Assembly (NCBI RefSeq): GCF_937903345.1
Contig: NZ_CALCZQ010000051.1
Location: 62,001-126,000, forward strand
From: an uncultured Emticicia sp.
Lineage (GTDB): Bacteria > Bacteroidota > Bacteroidia > Cytophagales > Spirosomataceae
Length of the DNA: 64,000 nucleotides
Direction: 5' to 3'
This document shows, in pieces, positions 1-10,600 of this stretch. The notes below the pieces were generated by a model that had not been told where the DNA came from, made no database searches, and saw nothing but the letters and a program-made list of their open reading frames with translations. The translations under genes were made by a program, and so were the position numbers. The first letter of the stretch is position 1; every line of letters starts with the position of its first letter.

Positions 1-25
1 TTCAATTAAAAGTAAATTCTACTAC

Positions 26-493
26 TTATTTGTTGATAAATATTTGCGTAAAAAACAAATAACCATCCGCCCGACGCACGATTCCCACACCGGTAAGTGT
101 AAATTTGCCTTCAATATTTTTTCTATGGCCAGGGCTTTGTATCCAACGATTGACTACTTCTTGTGCCGAAAATTTTCCGTAAGCAACATTCTCTGCAATG
201 GCGTTTGATAGCTCAATTTGGCTCATCAGTCTATCTGCTCGGCCATCAAAACCATCGTGGCCAAAAGCTACCCTGCCTTCACTCATATTTTTGCTGTGTT
301 TCGATGCCTCAGCCGTAATGAGTGGCATCATTTTGAGCGGGGCTAAACCTTTGGTTTTACGATACTGATTTACATAATCTAAAACTGATAGTTGGAGTTT
401 AGCCTCACTGCTGATTTGCTCGGTAGTTTGCGAATACGCTTGAATCGGACTTAAAATGAAAACTAAAAAGGCAAAAATGAGATGATTTTTCAT
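26..493 (-). CDS. Secreted CAP/SCP-domain protein (YkwD-like)
   Basis: 155 residues. The N-terminus is a Sec signal peptide (hydrophobic stretch to about residue 21, ending A-Y-S-Q). The rest is one CAP (SCP/PR-1) domain with its diagnostic motifs: a central G-H-D-G, A-E-N-V-A-Y-G around residue 102, and a W-x-x-S-P-G-H-R-x-N-I box near residues 117-127. The conserved His and Glu of the CAP cavity are present. Bacterial CAP proteins are extracytoplasmic; their chemistry is mostly unknown, so no substrate is proposed. It is a single-domain member of ordinary length. It lies on the same strand as the two glycosyltransferases but is separated from them by about 85 bases, so a shared transcript is possible and unproven. 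Confidence 0.9.
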   Translation of the reverse strand: MKNHLIFAFLVFILSPIQAYSQTTEQISSEAKLQLSVLDYVNQYRKTKGLAPLKMMPLITAEASKHSKNMSEGRVAFGHDGFDGRADRLMSQIELSNAIAENVAYGKFSAQEVVNRWIQSPGHRKNIEGKFTLTGVGIVRRADGYLFFTQIFINK

Positions 494-577
494 TATAAAA
501 TTATCAGTACATTAATCCTAACGTAATTGATGGGGTTTGGTATTGTGTGATTAGAATTTTAAAAATGAAATAGACTT

Positions 578-1333
578 TTATTTATGCCTAAACCAGCAGT
601 CAGTTCGGAGATCTTGATATTCTTTAAACACAGTATTGATAGGGGAGCCATGAAAAAATCTATTATTAAATGCTGTTCGAATTAAATAATTAAAGGCCCC
701 CATATCACCAGTATATGGCGTTTGATTATCATAATTATGTTGTCGGTGTATAGATGACAATATTTCGATAAATTCACGCATTACCGTAATATTGCCGCCA
801 ACTATTCCACAGTTTAAAAGGGTTTCATTGCCAAACTTCCCCTCATATTGTGCATAATCTCTGATTTTACTTCGTAAATGCTCAGAATGAGCCTGCATCC
901 ATTCGTTATTGAGTACTTTTGGTTCATCTCCACAAAAAATTGCCGAAGTATTTTGAAGATAAAATGGCTGAAAAAAAGGGTTTTGAACGACTACAACATC
1001 AGAAATATCAGTTAAAAATATATTGTCAATAGTATGATGGTGATTTTGTAGATATTCGTAATAAACCAAATACCGATAAATATTTGGATTGAATGCACTA
1101 TTGTATTCAATTTTCACAAAACGTATGTGTTCGTTTTGATATTTAAGACAAGTTGCTTCGGAAAAATTATTGTGAAAAATAATACCATTGAGTTTTAAAG
1201 CTTTGACCGAATCTGCCCAAGCTTTTACAAGAGAATAATCATCATTAGTTAAGGTATAATTACGATTTACATCATAAATGCCAGTAATGTGGCAGGCCAT
1301 GATTACATTTTTATGAATTGGCAAAGTGGGCAT
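578..1333 (-). CDS. Putative nucleotide-sugar glycosyltransferase
   Basis: About 251 residues from the ATG at 1333. The frame is open further up to a GTG at 1384 and another ATG at 1369. I chose 1333 because it overlaps the upstream gene by only 23 bases yet keeps the first beta strand (V-I-M-A-C-H-I-T-G). A core strand F-L-T-D-I-S-D-V-V followed by Q-N-P-F resembles the metal-binding D-x-D region of GT-A fold transferases that act on nucleotide sugars, and a late stretch G-D-M-G-A-F-N fits an acceptor-side motif of such enzymes. I cannot name the sugar or the family with certainty. It follows a GT2 gene, so both probably act on the same surface glycan. Confidence 0.6.
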   Translation of the reverse strand: MPTLPIHKNVIMACHITGIYDVNRNYTLTNDDYSLVKAWADSVKALKLNGIIFHNNFSEATCLKYQNEHIRFVKIEYNSAFNPNIYRYLVYYEYLQNHHHTIDNIFLTDISDVVVVQNPFFQPFYLQNTSAIFCGDEPKVLNNEWMQAHSEHLRSKIRDYAQYEGKFGNETLLNCGIVGGNITVMREFIEILSSIHRQHNYDNQTPYTGDMGAFNYLIRTAFNNRFFHGSPINTVFKEYQDLRTDCWFRHK

Positions 1334-1988
1334 ACGAATTTTTATTGGTGAAGGTACCAAAGGTAGCATTTTTGATTTTTGCACAGGTACTATTTGGTAT
1401 ATTGCGATAGTAAATGTAGGTTCGTAAATTTACTTTCTTTACCTCATATTTTTGTGACGCACTTTCGTAAAATTGGGCATCAGCAGCGTATTTTTTCTGA
1501 AACTTTAGGTTCATAAAAACATCTTTTTTACCAAACAAAGTAGCAAATAGGATACAATCATCAACATGAATGAGTTGACTTTGGTCATACTTATCAGGCA
1601 CATAAAAATCATCTAAACTATCCACTATGGTTTCGGTTGTAGAGGCAATCAAATCCAGTGATGCAATAGCATGTAGGCAAGACGATAAATGATTAGGTTT
1701 ATACTCATCATCAGCATCCAAAATGGTGATATACTCACCAGTACTATTCAAAATTCCTCGATTAATTGACTCAGACTGTCCACAATTTGTATGGCGAAGG
1801 TAGCTGATTTTACTTTCGTTCTGAATTACGTAGTTTAATAATTGATTTTGGGTTCCATTCTGACTACCATCGTCAATAACAATCATTTCAAAATTTTGAA
1901 AATCTTGATTTAATACGGAATCAATCGCACGTTTAATTAGAGAGAAATCAGTATCATATACTGCCATCAGTACAGATATTTTGGGCAT
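1311..1988 (-). CDS. Family 2 glycosyltransferase
   Basis: 225 residues with a classical GT2 GT-A fold. The N-terminal strand I-S-V-L-M-A-V-Y-D leads to S-V-L-N-Q-D-F and the nucleotide-binding I-V-I-D-D-G-S, then the metal-binding D-A-D-D-E around residue 90. It likely transfers a sugar from a nucleotide donor to a surface polysaccharide or glycolipid at the inner face of the membrane. There is no membrane anchor. It is short compared with many GT2 enzymes because the C-terminal acceptor domain is small. Its stop overlaps the start region of the next transferase on the same strand, which suggests translational coupling. Confidence 0.85.
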   Translation of the reverse strand: MPKISVLMAVYDTDFSLIKRAIDSVLNQDFQNFEMIVIDDGSQNGTQNQLLNYVIQNESKISYLRHTNCGQSESINRGILNSTGEYITILDADDEYKPNHLSSCLHAIASLDLIASTTETIVDSLDDFYVPDKYDQSQLIHVDDCILFATLFGKKDVFMNLKFQKKYAADAQFYESASQKYEVKKVNLRTYIYYRNIPNSTCAKIKNATFGTFTNKNSYAHFANS

Positions 1989-2284
1989 ATTTATTTTTAT
2001 AGAAAATCTTGCTACAATATAGTTAAGACAAAGCTAAAGCATAAACCAAAACTTTATGTTATGCCAATATTATTTTTGAAAAACGAGTATTAATAATCTG
2101 ATTTTCTTTAAAATTATGCTTGGGATAGAAGAAGATCGAATTGAATACTAAATTTTCTTTCGCCTAAATGAGATATAATAAAATTAATACTTATTTTTAT
2201 GGTAATAAGTTTGGTGACTGAAAAATTGCCTTTAAAAGGCTTTGAGCCACCAGCTTACCTCAACCTTCAATCTATAAAACTACA

Positions 2285-3145
2285 ATGCGTAAAACTATTT
2301 TATTACTGAGTTTTGTGCTGCTGGGTGCATTTGGGCATCAAGCAACTGCACAAACTAAAAAACATCCACTAATTGTGTTTGTCACTGGCGACCACGAGTA
2401 TAGTGGTGAATTTACACTTCCATTAATTGCTGCCGAGCTCGAAAAAAACTATGGTTTCAGAACTAAAGTTTTGAAGGCTTATCCGAACCAAAATGCCGAA
2501 AAAGATATTCCAGGTTTAGAGGCTTTGCAAGAAGCTGATTTGGCGGTTTTTTATCTCCGTTGGCGACAACTACCACCCGAGCAACTCGAACACATTGATA
2601 AATATCTCAAATCTGGAAAACCAGTGATGGGTTTCCGAACAACAACTCATGCCTTCAATTTTCCGAAAGGCGATGCTTCTGAACGTTGGAATGCCTTCGG
2701 CGAATTTGCACTGAATGCTCCTCCAGGCTGGGGTGGAAAAGCTGCTCATACGCATTACGGACACGAAAGTAGCACGGATGTATCGGTTATTGAAAAGTCT
2801 TTAAACCACCCGATTCTGACTGGCGTTGCTCCCAATTTTCATGTACGTTCATGGTTATATCGAGTTCTGCCCGATTATCCTACTAAAGGTTCAGAGTGGC
2901 TGTTGATGGGAAAGTCAGTCAACCCTGATAAGGCCGCCATCGAAAATCCAGTTGCGTGGACTGGTACTAATTCGTTCGGTGCTAAAGTTTTCACAACCAC
3001 TATGGGGCATCCAGAAGATTTTCAAGTAGAGGCTTTCCAACGGCTCGTAATTAATGCCATTCATTGGGAATTGGGCAAAAAAGTCCCTAAAAATTGGAAA
3101 GGAAAAATAGATATTAATGTGCCATATCGTGGCATGGTGAAATAA
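2285..3145 (+). CDS. Secreted ThuA-like domain protein
   Basis: 286 residues. A signal peptide (about 22 residues ending A-T-A-Q) precedes a ThuA domain, a class I glutamine amidotransferase-like fold. Seen directly: V-T-G-D-H-E-Y near the start of the mature protein, then F-Y-L-R-W-R, G-F-R-T-T-T-H-A-F, and the late pattern T-T-M-G-H-P-E-D-F typical of ThuA. ThuA proteins are linked to trehalose and other carbohydrate utilisation, but the reaction is not settled. It is followed 72 bases downstream by a giant haem-binding dehydrogenase on the same strand, a pairing that fits a periplasmic sugar-oxidation unit. The 296 bases before it (1989-2284) contain no gene I can support, only AT-rich promoter-like DNA and a short GCCTT/AAGGC hairpin near 2229. 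Confidence 0.9.
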   Translation: MRKTILLLSFVLLGAFGHQATAQTKKHPLIVFVTGDHEYSGEFTLPLIAAELEKNYGFRTKVLKAYPNQNAEKDIPGLEALQEADLAVFYLRWRQLPPEQLEHIDKYLKSGKPVMGFRTTTHAFNFPKGDASERWNAFGEFALNAPPGWGGKAAHTHYGHESSTDVSVIEKSLNHPILTGVAPNFHVRSWLYRVLPDYPTKGSEWLLMGKSVNPDKAAIENPVAWTGTNSFGAKVFTTTMGHPEDFQVEAFQRLVINAIHWELGKKVPKNWKGKIDINVPYRGMVK

Positions 3146-3217
3146 AGCCAATATTTAAATTAGTGAATGCGAGAATGATAGAATCATTTCTCGCTTCCTC
3201 TAAAAATACTAAAACTC

Positions 3218-6200
3218 ATGAAAATCAACATCAAAATATTACTTACATTATTCGTACTGACTGTTTTTTTGGTTAGTTCGTTTCTCCCTGCTCCGCTTGA
3301 AATTATTAAAGTAGAAAAAGGCAGCCATATTTCACTCATCGGTGGAAATCTTGGTTCACGGATGATAAACTACGATTATTTCGAGACAGAAATGCACGTG
3401 CGTTACCCAGAAAATTCACTTGTAATCCGCAATATGTGTGATGGAGGGGATACCCCAGGTTTTCGTCCGCACGCTAGTCGAAATCTACCATGGGCATTTG
3501 CAGGAGCAGAAAAATTTCAAACTGAATATGCCAAAAACTCAGGCAGCGAAGGTCACTTTGATTATCCCGACCAATGGCTTACTCGCCTAAAAACTGACGT
3601 AATTATTGCATTTTTTGGTTTTAGCGAATCATTTCAAGGCAAAGCAGGTTTGGCAAATTTCAAAGCCGAATTGGATGCTTTTATTAAATATACTTTGAAT
3701 CAAAAGTATAATGGGGTTTCTGCTCCCAAGCTTGCCATTGTTTCGCCTATTGCTTTTGAAGATTTAACCAGCAAATATGATTTACCAAACGGTGTAAAAG
3801 AAAACGAAAATCTATTGCTTTATACCAACGCTATGCGTGAAGTTTCTGCTGCAAATAAAGTCCTTTTTGTAGATGCTTTCACACCATCAAAAGCGTGGTA
3901 TGCCAGCACAGCCGAGCCTTTGACTATTGATGGCTCACAACTAAACGATGAAGGGTATAAAAAGCTAGGTCTTTTACTTTCTGACAAAATTTTTGGTAAA
4001 ACATCTGCCAAAGCTGAGTCAAAACGAGCATTGATTCATGCTTCTGTAATTGAAAAAAACTGGATGTGGCACAATGATTTCAAAATTCCGAATGGCGTTC
4101 ATGCTTACGGTCGCCGATATAATCCTTTTGGGCCCGATAATTACCCAGCCGAAATCGAAAAGATTCGCCAAATGACCGATATTCGTGATAATGCCATTTG
4201 GTTGGCGGCTACAAAAGGCGAAAAAATGGACCTTGCGGCTGCCGATAAAAACACCCGAATACTTCCACCTGTAACGACTAATTTCAATCCCGAAAAAAAT
4301 GGTAGCCTTGAATATTTGTACGGACAAGATGCTCTCAATAAATTAAAAGTACCTGCGGGCTATAAAATTGAACTTTTTGCTTCAGAAAAAGAATTTGACG
4401 ATTTAGCAAATCCTGTACAAATGTCGTTCGATAATAAAGGGCGTTTGTGGGTGGCTACGATGCCAAGTTATCCGCATTATAAACCCGGTGATGCCAAACC
4501 AAATGATAAAATTTTGATTTTGGAAGATACCAATAATGATGGCAAGGCCGACAAACAAACCGTTTTTGTTGAAGGTTTGCATTTGCCATTGGGTTTTGAA
4601 ATTGCTCCCGAAGGTGTATATGTTTCGCAGGGAACAAATCTTAAACTTTTCACCGATACCAATGGCGATGATAAAGCGGATAAAGTAGAAATCCTGTTAA
4701 GTGGCTTCGATGACCACGATACTCACCACAATAATAGTGCATTTTGTGCCGACCCATCGGGTGCGATTTATGGCGGTGAAGGTGTTTTCTTGCACACAAA
4801 TGTAGAAACTCCATACGGAACTGTGCGGGCAACCAATGGTGGATTTTATAGATATTCTCCGCAATTACACAAGCTCGAACGTACCGCTCAATTATCAATT
4901 CCGAACCCTTGGGGAATCGCCTTTGATGATTGGGGACAACCATTTTTTGCCGAAACTTCAAGCCCTGATGTGCGTTGGATGATGCCCGGAACTGTTCTTC
5001 CACGTTATGGTGAAGCTACGCACAAAGGAGTTCAATTGATAGAAAAAGACCACATGGTTCGTCCAACTTCAGGACTTGAGTTTTTGTGGAGTCGTCACTT
5101 CCCTGATGAAGTTCAAGGCGATATGCTCATCAATAATACCATAGGATTTTTGGGCACAAAACAACATGCTATTAAAGATGATGGCACTGGGTATAAAACC
5201 AAACATCGTCAAGATTTAATAGTGAGCGAAGACCGAAACTTTCGCCCAGTTGATATGGAAATCGCTCCCGATGGTTCATTGTATGTCATCGACTGGCATA
5301 ATATTCTAATCGGACACATGCAACACAATGCCCGTGACCCATTGCGTGACCACGTACATGGACGTGTGTATCGCGTTACGTACCCGTCACGACCATTGCT
5401 AACACCAGCCAAGATTGATGGAGCAAGTGTAGAAACTTTGCTCGATAATTTGAAACTTCCCGAATATCGTACTCGTTACCGTACACGTAGAGAATTACGA
5501 GGAAGAAATGCCGCAGAAGTTTTACCAAAAATTACAAAATGGGTTGCTAGTTTAGACAAAAATGACCCTCGCTACGAACATAACGTGTTGGAGGCTCTCT
5601 GGGTAACTTGGGGTCTGAATAAAGTTGACCAAAAACTACTCCGCCAAATGCTCAAGGCCAAAGATTATCATGCCAGAGCGGCTGCGGTGGAGGTTTTACG
5701 TTTTGTGGGGCATCAAGTACCTGACCAAGCGGCTTTATTGAAGCAAGCCGTAGCAGATGAAAACAGTCGTGTGAGGTTAGATGCCATTGTAGCAACTTCC
5801 TGGATTGGGAAAGAAAAAGGCTTGCCAATTTTAGCAGAAGCCCAAAAGAAACCAATGGACGAATGGATGATTCATGCCCATGAAACGGCCGTTGCTCACC
5901 TAAAAGGCGAGAATGTAAGAAAGAAAAAAGAAGCAGAAGTGGCCTCAATTTTAAAAGGTGAAGACTTAGTGCTTTTCAAATTAGGCAAAACTATTTACTC
6001 AAAAGAAGGCTATTGCACGACCTGTCATCAATCAAATGGAGAAGGTCTTTCGGCTTCGGGGTTTCCGCCATTGGCAGGGACAAAATGGGTAACAGGCAAT
6101 GAAGACCGAGCTATCAAAATCGTACTAAAAGGCTTGCTTGGACAAATAGATGTAAACGGAAAAACTTATCCTGGACAAGTACCAATGACACCGTTCGAAG

Positions 6201-6373
6201 GCTTACTCAACGATAAAGAAGTAGCGGCAGTGTTGACTTACGTTAGAAATTCGTTTGGCAATAAAGCATCGGCTATTTCGCCCGAAAAGGTGAAAATTGT
6301 GCGTGCTTCGGTAGCCAATCAGAAGGATATTTATAATGTCTCAAAATTGCTCTTAGAGCATCCGTTGGAGTAA
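3218..6373 (+). CDS. PVC-type haem-binding dehydrogenase with SGNH, beta-propeller, HEAT and cytochrome c parts
   Basis: 1051 residues, exported (N-terminal hydrophobic signal). The order seen is: a GDSL/SGNH-like region (about 30-270, including I-S-L-I-G-G-N-L-G-S and a late D-G-S-Q-L-N), a linker, a membrane-bound-dehydrogenase type beta-propeller (about 370-730, with repeated D-x-N-x-D-G-K-A-D calcium-like motifs and T-H-H-N-N), HEAT-like helical repeats (about 770-900), and a C-terminal cytochrome c domain with C933-T-T-C936-H937. Such proteins are frequent in Planctomycetota and Cytophagales and are thought to oxidise carbohydrates in the periplasm and pass electrons to haem. The substrate cannot be read from the sequence. 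It is probably co-transcribed with the ThuA gene upstream, and a strong hairpin follows its stop. Confidence 0.88.
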   Translation: MKINIKILLTLFVLTVFLVSSFLPAPLEIIKVEKGSHISLIGGNLGSRMINYDYFETEMHVRYPENSLVIRNMCDGGDTPGFRPHASRNLPWAFAGAEKFQTEYAKNSGSEGHFDYPDQWLTRLKTDVIIAFFGFSESFQGKAGLANFKAELDAFIKYTLNQKYNGVSAPKLAIVSPIAFEDLTSKYDLPNGVKENENLLLYTNAMREVSAANKVLFVDAFTPSKAWYASTAEPLTIDGSQLNDEGYKKLGLLLSDKIFGKTSAKAESKRALIHASVIEKNWMWHNDFKIPNGVHAYGRRYNPFGPDNYPAEIEKIRQMTDIRDNAIWLAATKGEKMDLAAADKNTRILPPVTTNFNPEKNGSLEYLYGQDALNKLKVPAGYKIELFASEKEFDDLANPVQMSFDNKGRLWVATMPSYPHYKPGDAKPNDKILILEDTNNDGKADKQTVFVEGLHLPLGFEIAPEGVYVSQGTNLKLFTDTNGDDKADKVEILLSGFDDHDTHHNNSAFCADPSGAIYGGEGVFLHTNVETPYGTVRATNGGFYRYSPQLHKLERTAQLSIPNPWGIAFDDWGQPFFAETSSPDVRWMMPGTVLPRYGEATHKGVQLIEKDHMVRPTSGLEFLWSRHFPDEVQGDMLINNTIGFLGTKQHAIKDDGTGYKTKHRQDLIVSEDRNFRPVDMEIAPDGSLYVIDWHNILIGHMQHNARDPLRDHVHGRVYRVTYPSRPLLTPAKIDGASVETLLDNLKLPEYRTRYRTRRELRGRNAAEVLPKITKWVASLDKNDPRYEHNVLEALWVTWGLNKVDQKLLRQMLKAKDYHARAAAVEVLRFVGHQVPDQAALLKQAVADENSRVRLDAIVATSWIGKEKGLPILAEAQKKPMDEWMIHAHETAVAHLKGENVRKKKEAEVASILKGEDLVLFKLGKTIYSKEGYCTTCHQSNGEGLSASGFPPLAGTKWVTGNEDRAIKIVLKGLLGQIDVNGKTYPGQVPMTPFEGLLNDKEVAAVLTYVRNSFGNKASAISPEKVKIVRASVANQKDIYNVSKLLLEHPLE

Positions 6374-6390
6374 TAACTTCTTGGAAAAGA

Positions 6391-6434
6391 CATAAAAATG
6401 GCACGTTTTCAAAAGAAAAGGTGCCATTTTTATG
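6391..6434. terminator. Bidirectional rho-independent terminator
   Basis: A perfect 14-bp stem (arms 6391-6404 and 6421-6434) with an A-rich left flank and a T-run inside the right arm. It lies between the convergent dehydrogenase gene (plus) and esterase gene (minus), so it can stop transcription from both sides. Confidence 0.85.
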
Positions 6435-6510
6435 ATTACTTTCCAGAAATTTAATATCTATTAGAATAGTTGAATTTGTATAAATGGTTTATAATTTTTC
6501 TTGAAGAAAG

Positions 6511-7371
6511 CTAAAACACTGTTTCTTTCAAAAACATATCAATTTTCTCCATCAATTCTTTTTTAGCATAAGCAGGACTCGAATGTCCTGCATCAGGAAT
6601 AAATTCAATTTGTACTTTCAAGCCTTTACTTTTATAAATACTCATCAACTCAATTGACTGATTGATAGGTACTTGTATATCTTGCTCACCATGCACAATA
6701 AAAAGCGGCGGGTCGGAGGCATCAATCTGATAAACTGGACTTGCCAATTTTGCTAATTCGGTAACTTGGTCTAAAGGCTTGCCAAGCAAAATTGCCAGTG
6801 CTGGCAGACGAACATTCAAGCCATGAGGGGTAGATTGATTGAGAATAGTCAGAAAATTTGTAGGTCCATAAAAATCAATACAGCCTTGCACCGACGATGT
6901 GGTTTTGGTAAATTCTCCGAGTTTTCCTTCTAACTCAGTATTATTATTGGTAGTAGCGACCAAAGCAGCCAAATGTCCGCCTGATGAACTTCCCCAAATG
7001 ATAATTTTATCAGCTTTATAGCCATATTTACTAGCATTTGCCCTTAGAAAACGAATCGCAGCCTTGATATCATGCACATTTGCAGGAAATGGTTTTTCGG
7101 TGCTCGCATGAAAATCGACACTTGCTAGGGCGTATCCGAAAGGCAATAAGCCCAAAGGTGGGTTTTCTTTGCTTCCAGTATTCCATGCTCCGCCATGCAC
7201 CCAAACAATCAGATAAGGTTCTTTTTGTGCTTTTGGTTTATAAATATCCAATTGGAGTTTCTTGCCTCCAACTTCGGCATACGTAATATCTTTCGAGATT
7301 TCGATGTCGTTTTGGGCGATAATTTTTAAAGAGCAAAATGCAAAAATAAATATTGAGAGGAAATTTTTCAT
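6511..7371 (-). CDS. Secreted alpha/beta-hydrolase (carboxylesterase/lipase-like)
   Basis: 286 residues with a signal peptide (to about residue 19). The alpha/beta-hydrolase features are all visible: the oxyanion-hole motif H-G-G-A-W, the nucleophile elbow G-S-S-S-G-G-H, and an acid/histidine end with V-H-G-E-Q-D and D-A-G-H-S. This resembles the BD-FAE and acetyl-esterase group that removes acyl groups from sugars or small esters. Export suggests action on polysaccharide-derived esters in the periplasm. It is a single gene between a bidirectional terminator and an AT-rich gap. Confidence 0.88.
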   Translation of the reverse strand: MKNFLSIFIFAFCSLKIIAQNDIEISKDITYAEVGGKKLQLDIYKPKAQKEPYLIVWVHGGAWNTGSKENPPLGLLPFGYALASVDFHASTEKPFPANVHDIKAAIRFLRANASKYGYKADKIIIWGSSSGGHLAALVATTNNNTELEGKLGEFTKTTSSVQGCIDFYGPTNFLTILNQSTPHGLNVRLPALAILLGKPLDQVTELAKLASPVYQIDASDPPLFIVHGEQDIQVPINQSIELMSIYKSKGLKVQIEFIPDAGHSSPAYAKKELMEKIDMFLKETVF

Positions 7372-7688
7372 TTGGCATCAGGTGTTTTTGAGAGGGTTCA
7401 GATATTGTAATAAATTTAGTGAGAAATGTCTTTTTGTATGACTATTTATGTAAAAATATTGAATTTGAACTAATAGTGAATGCTAGTTTTTTTGGTATTT
7501 GTTGTTTTATTGTTGTCATTGAAGGAAGAATAAGCATTTCAGAAATACTTATTTTTATATAAGCCATCAGAAATATAGTTAGAAAAGCATTTAAAGTCAT
7601 TGTTAACCAAAAAATATTTGACCAAGAATGAAATTGGCAAAAGTTTATGGTATCAGATTGGGGGAATTTAAAAAACACTCAAATGTTA
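7372..7688. other. AT-rich intergenic region, no supported gene
   Basis: About 317 bases between the esterase start and the helicase stop. The minus strand is open for 78 codons (7442-7678) but would begin with GTG, has no recognisable homology, and only shows one hydrophobic stretch. I do not call it a gene. The esterase promoter presumably lies close to 7372. Confidence 0.5.
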
Positions 7689-10600
7689 TTATCCAATAGC
7701 CATTTTAGCTGATTCTTTCCATAAATATGGTGGTAAGGATGTGTTTAGTTTCCATTTGATGCTCATAGGTTTAGCACCACTTGATTCGATAAATTTAGCC
7801 TTTCCAACAAAAACATAAGACATTGTGTTTTTGTACTCATCCTCGTTTTTTTCTCTTACAAAAAGTAATATTATTTTATTTGTTTTTTGATGATTAATAT
7901 AGGAAAGCCCCTTTCCTTTGTCTGGACTTGTTGCATTTTGTGTTTGCCAATGAAATATATTTTCACTAATAGCATAATCCTGGTAGAGAGTTGATGGTGA
8001 AAAATCCTTTTCAGACTTTATTAAATCAACAAAAAGTAATTCGGTATTTAATTCTTTATTTTCTGCTACCCCTTCTCTATTAGAAGATTTATTATTAAAA
8101 TTACTTAACTTGAAAGCTACTAAAATTTGGTCTCGCGTATATCGAGCATGAAGTTTAAGGGGCTGTGCAAAAGGAAGTGTAATGTCTTCTTCCAAATAGT
8201 CAATCCTATCAATTAGTAATTCTAAAATCTCAATTAATTCCTGTACAAAAATGGTGTTTGCTCCAATATTTTTGATGCTTTCCTCTAATGAATCAAATCT
8301 GCCAGCATTCTGCCAAATGTCATAATGGAGCATCAAACACATAGTTTTTTCCATTTCATTAAAGTCATTAATGCTGAAAATAAATTGTTTTTGTGCCAAA
8401 TGGAGAACAAACTGAAAATATGAACTTGAATTGCATGAAAACCATTTTTTGCTTATCGCTCTATAAATTTCGTTTTCATTGGTGGATTCAAAATCATCTA
8501 TTTGTTCGGCTTTTGCCAATAATCTATTCCATGTATATTTTTTATAAACTGATTGAAGAGGAATATTATAGAAATCGGTAAAATTCTTTAGAGTCAATGG
8601 CAAAGTAGTTTGGTGACCAAAATTGCGAATTTTGATTAATAGTTGATTGGTATTAAGTAAAGTAGCATGTTTTATATTTTGAATAATAATATCTTTGGCT
8701 TTTCTCTCTAAAATTATTGAACAACCCAGTGGTAAATGCGGAAAATTATCTTCGATTTCTTTCTGAATTGGCGTGTTTGTTTTACCAACTAAAGCCCTAA
8801 ATTTTCCTTCAAAATCATATTCTGGCCTGGAATTACTTACAAAATCCAAAACGGTCAAGCATTCTTTATCATCGGCTAATCTTAAACCTCTACCAAGTTG
8901 TTGTAGAAAAACCGTTAGACTTTCGGTTGGTCTTAAAAATAATACAGTATCAATTTCTGGAATATCAATACCCTCGTTGAAAATATCAACCACAAAAAGA
9001 TAATTGATTTCTTTATTTCTAAATTTTCTTCGTAATTCTTCCCTTAAATCATTCCGAGAACTCACTAAATAATCAGCTTTTAAGCCTTTGAGACAAAATT
9101 TCTCAGCCATAAATTGAGCATGTTCTTGTGTTATACAAAAACATAGTGCCCGTAAATCATGTATATCTTTAAGGTATTTTGTAAGATTCGTTATGATTTC
9201 GCCTACTCGGATATCATTTCGGGTATAAATTTTGCTCAATTCGCCCGGCAAATATTTGCCATTTTGCCATGTTGCATTCGATAAATCTATACTATCGGAA
9301 ATTCCAAAGTACTGAAATGGGCAAAGTAATTTTCGATTTAATGCTTCAGGTAATCTAATTTCGGCAGCAATTGTATTACAAAAATCCTTTGAAATACTTT
9401 CTCCATCCCTTCTTTCCGGCGTGGCAGTTAGTCCCAAAAGTATTTTTGGCGTAAAGTGATTTAGAATAGGTCTATAACTTGATGCTGAGATATGATGTAC
9501 CTCATCAATAATGATAAAGTCATAAAAAGATGCTGAAAGTGTCAGCGAACTTAGTCTATTATTTAAGGTTTGAACAGAAGCAAAAAGGTAGCTATAATTC
9601 TCGGGTTCAATACCATCAACCCATAATTCTCCAAAATTATTATCCCTCAATACACCGCGAAAGGTTGCTTGGGCTTGTTGAAGAATTTCTTTACGATGAG
9701 CCACAAATAAGAGTTTTGCACTTGGATTTTGTTTTCGTATTTTTTTAAAATCAAAAGCCGAAATCATTGTTTTTCCTGTACCTGTTGCGGCAACTACTAA
9801 GTTTCTATAGCGTTGATGTATAAGCCTTTCTGTGTCTAATTTTTCAAGAATTTCTTTTTGAAAAGGAAAAGGCTCGATTTCAAAATAAGCTGTAATAGTA
9901 TCTTTGTCATGTGTTTTCTCTTTTCTGAGAGCAGTTCTTAGCTTTCCTATATGAATATTCGAGTCGAATAATTCAAATTCTCGGTCTTCCCAATAAGTCT
10001 CAAATGTTTTTTGAAATTTATCAATGATATGTCCAACCTCTTTTGTCGTGATTTTAAGATTCCATTCTAAGCCACTTGTCAAAGCCGAACGAGATAGATT
10101 TGATGAGCCAATATAGCCCGTGTGAAAACCTGTATTTCTTAAAAACAAATAAGATTTAGCATGTAATCGCTCATTGTCGGTATTATATGAAATCTTGACT
10201 TCGGTGTTTTTTAGGCTTGATAAATACTCCACCGCTTTCAAGTCGGTGGCACCCATATATGAAGTAGTGATTATTCGTAACTCTCCACCTCTTTCAGTAA
10301 ATTCAGACAATTCTTTTTCAAAAATCCTTATGCCTGACCATTTAATAAAAGACACCAAAAAATTGATTTTATTAGAAGAAAGTATCTCTTTTTTTATTTC
10401 ACTTTCAAGAGAAATTCCTGCATTATTGCCTGTAAATAGCTCACTTTGTGAAAGGCGAGTATAGGGTGTGATTTCTTTGAGGTGTTTTTCAAAATTAACG
10501 AAAGGAGCATCAATTTTAGAGAAAATAGCGGTTAAGATTTTCGCCTCTGTTTCGATAATATTTTCATTAAAATCATTATCGTTTAAATAATCTCTTAAAA

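Noticed and set aside
7442..7678. 78-codon minus-strand frame between esterase and helicase
   Set aside because: It begins with GTG, lacks homology signals, and contains only one hydrophobic stretch in AT-rich DNA.
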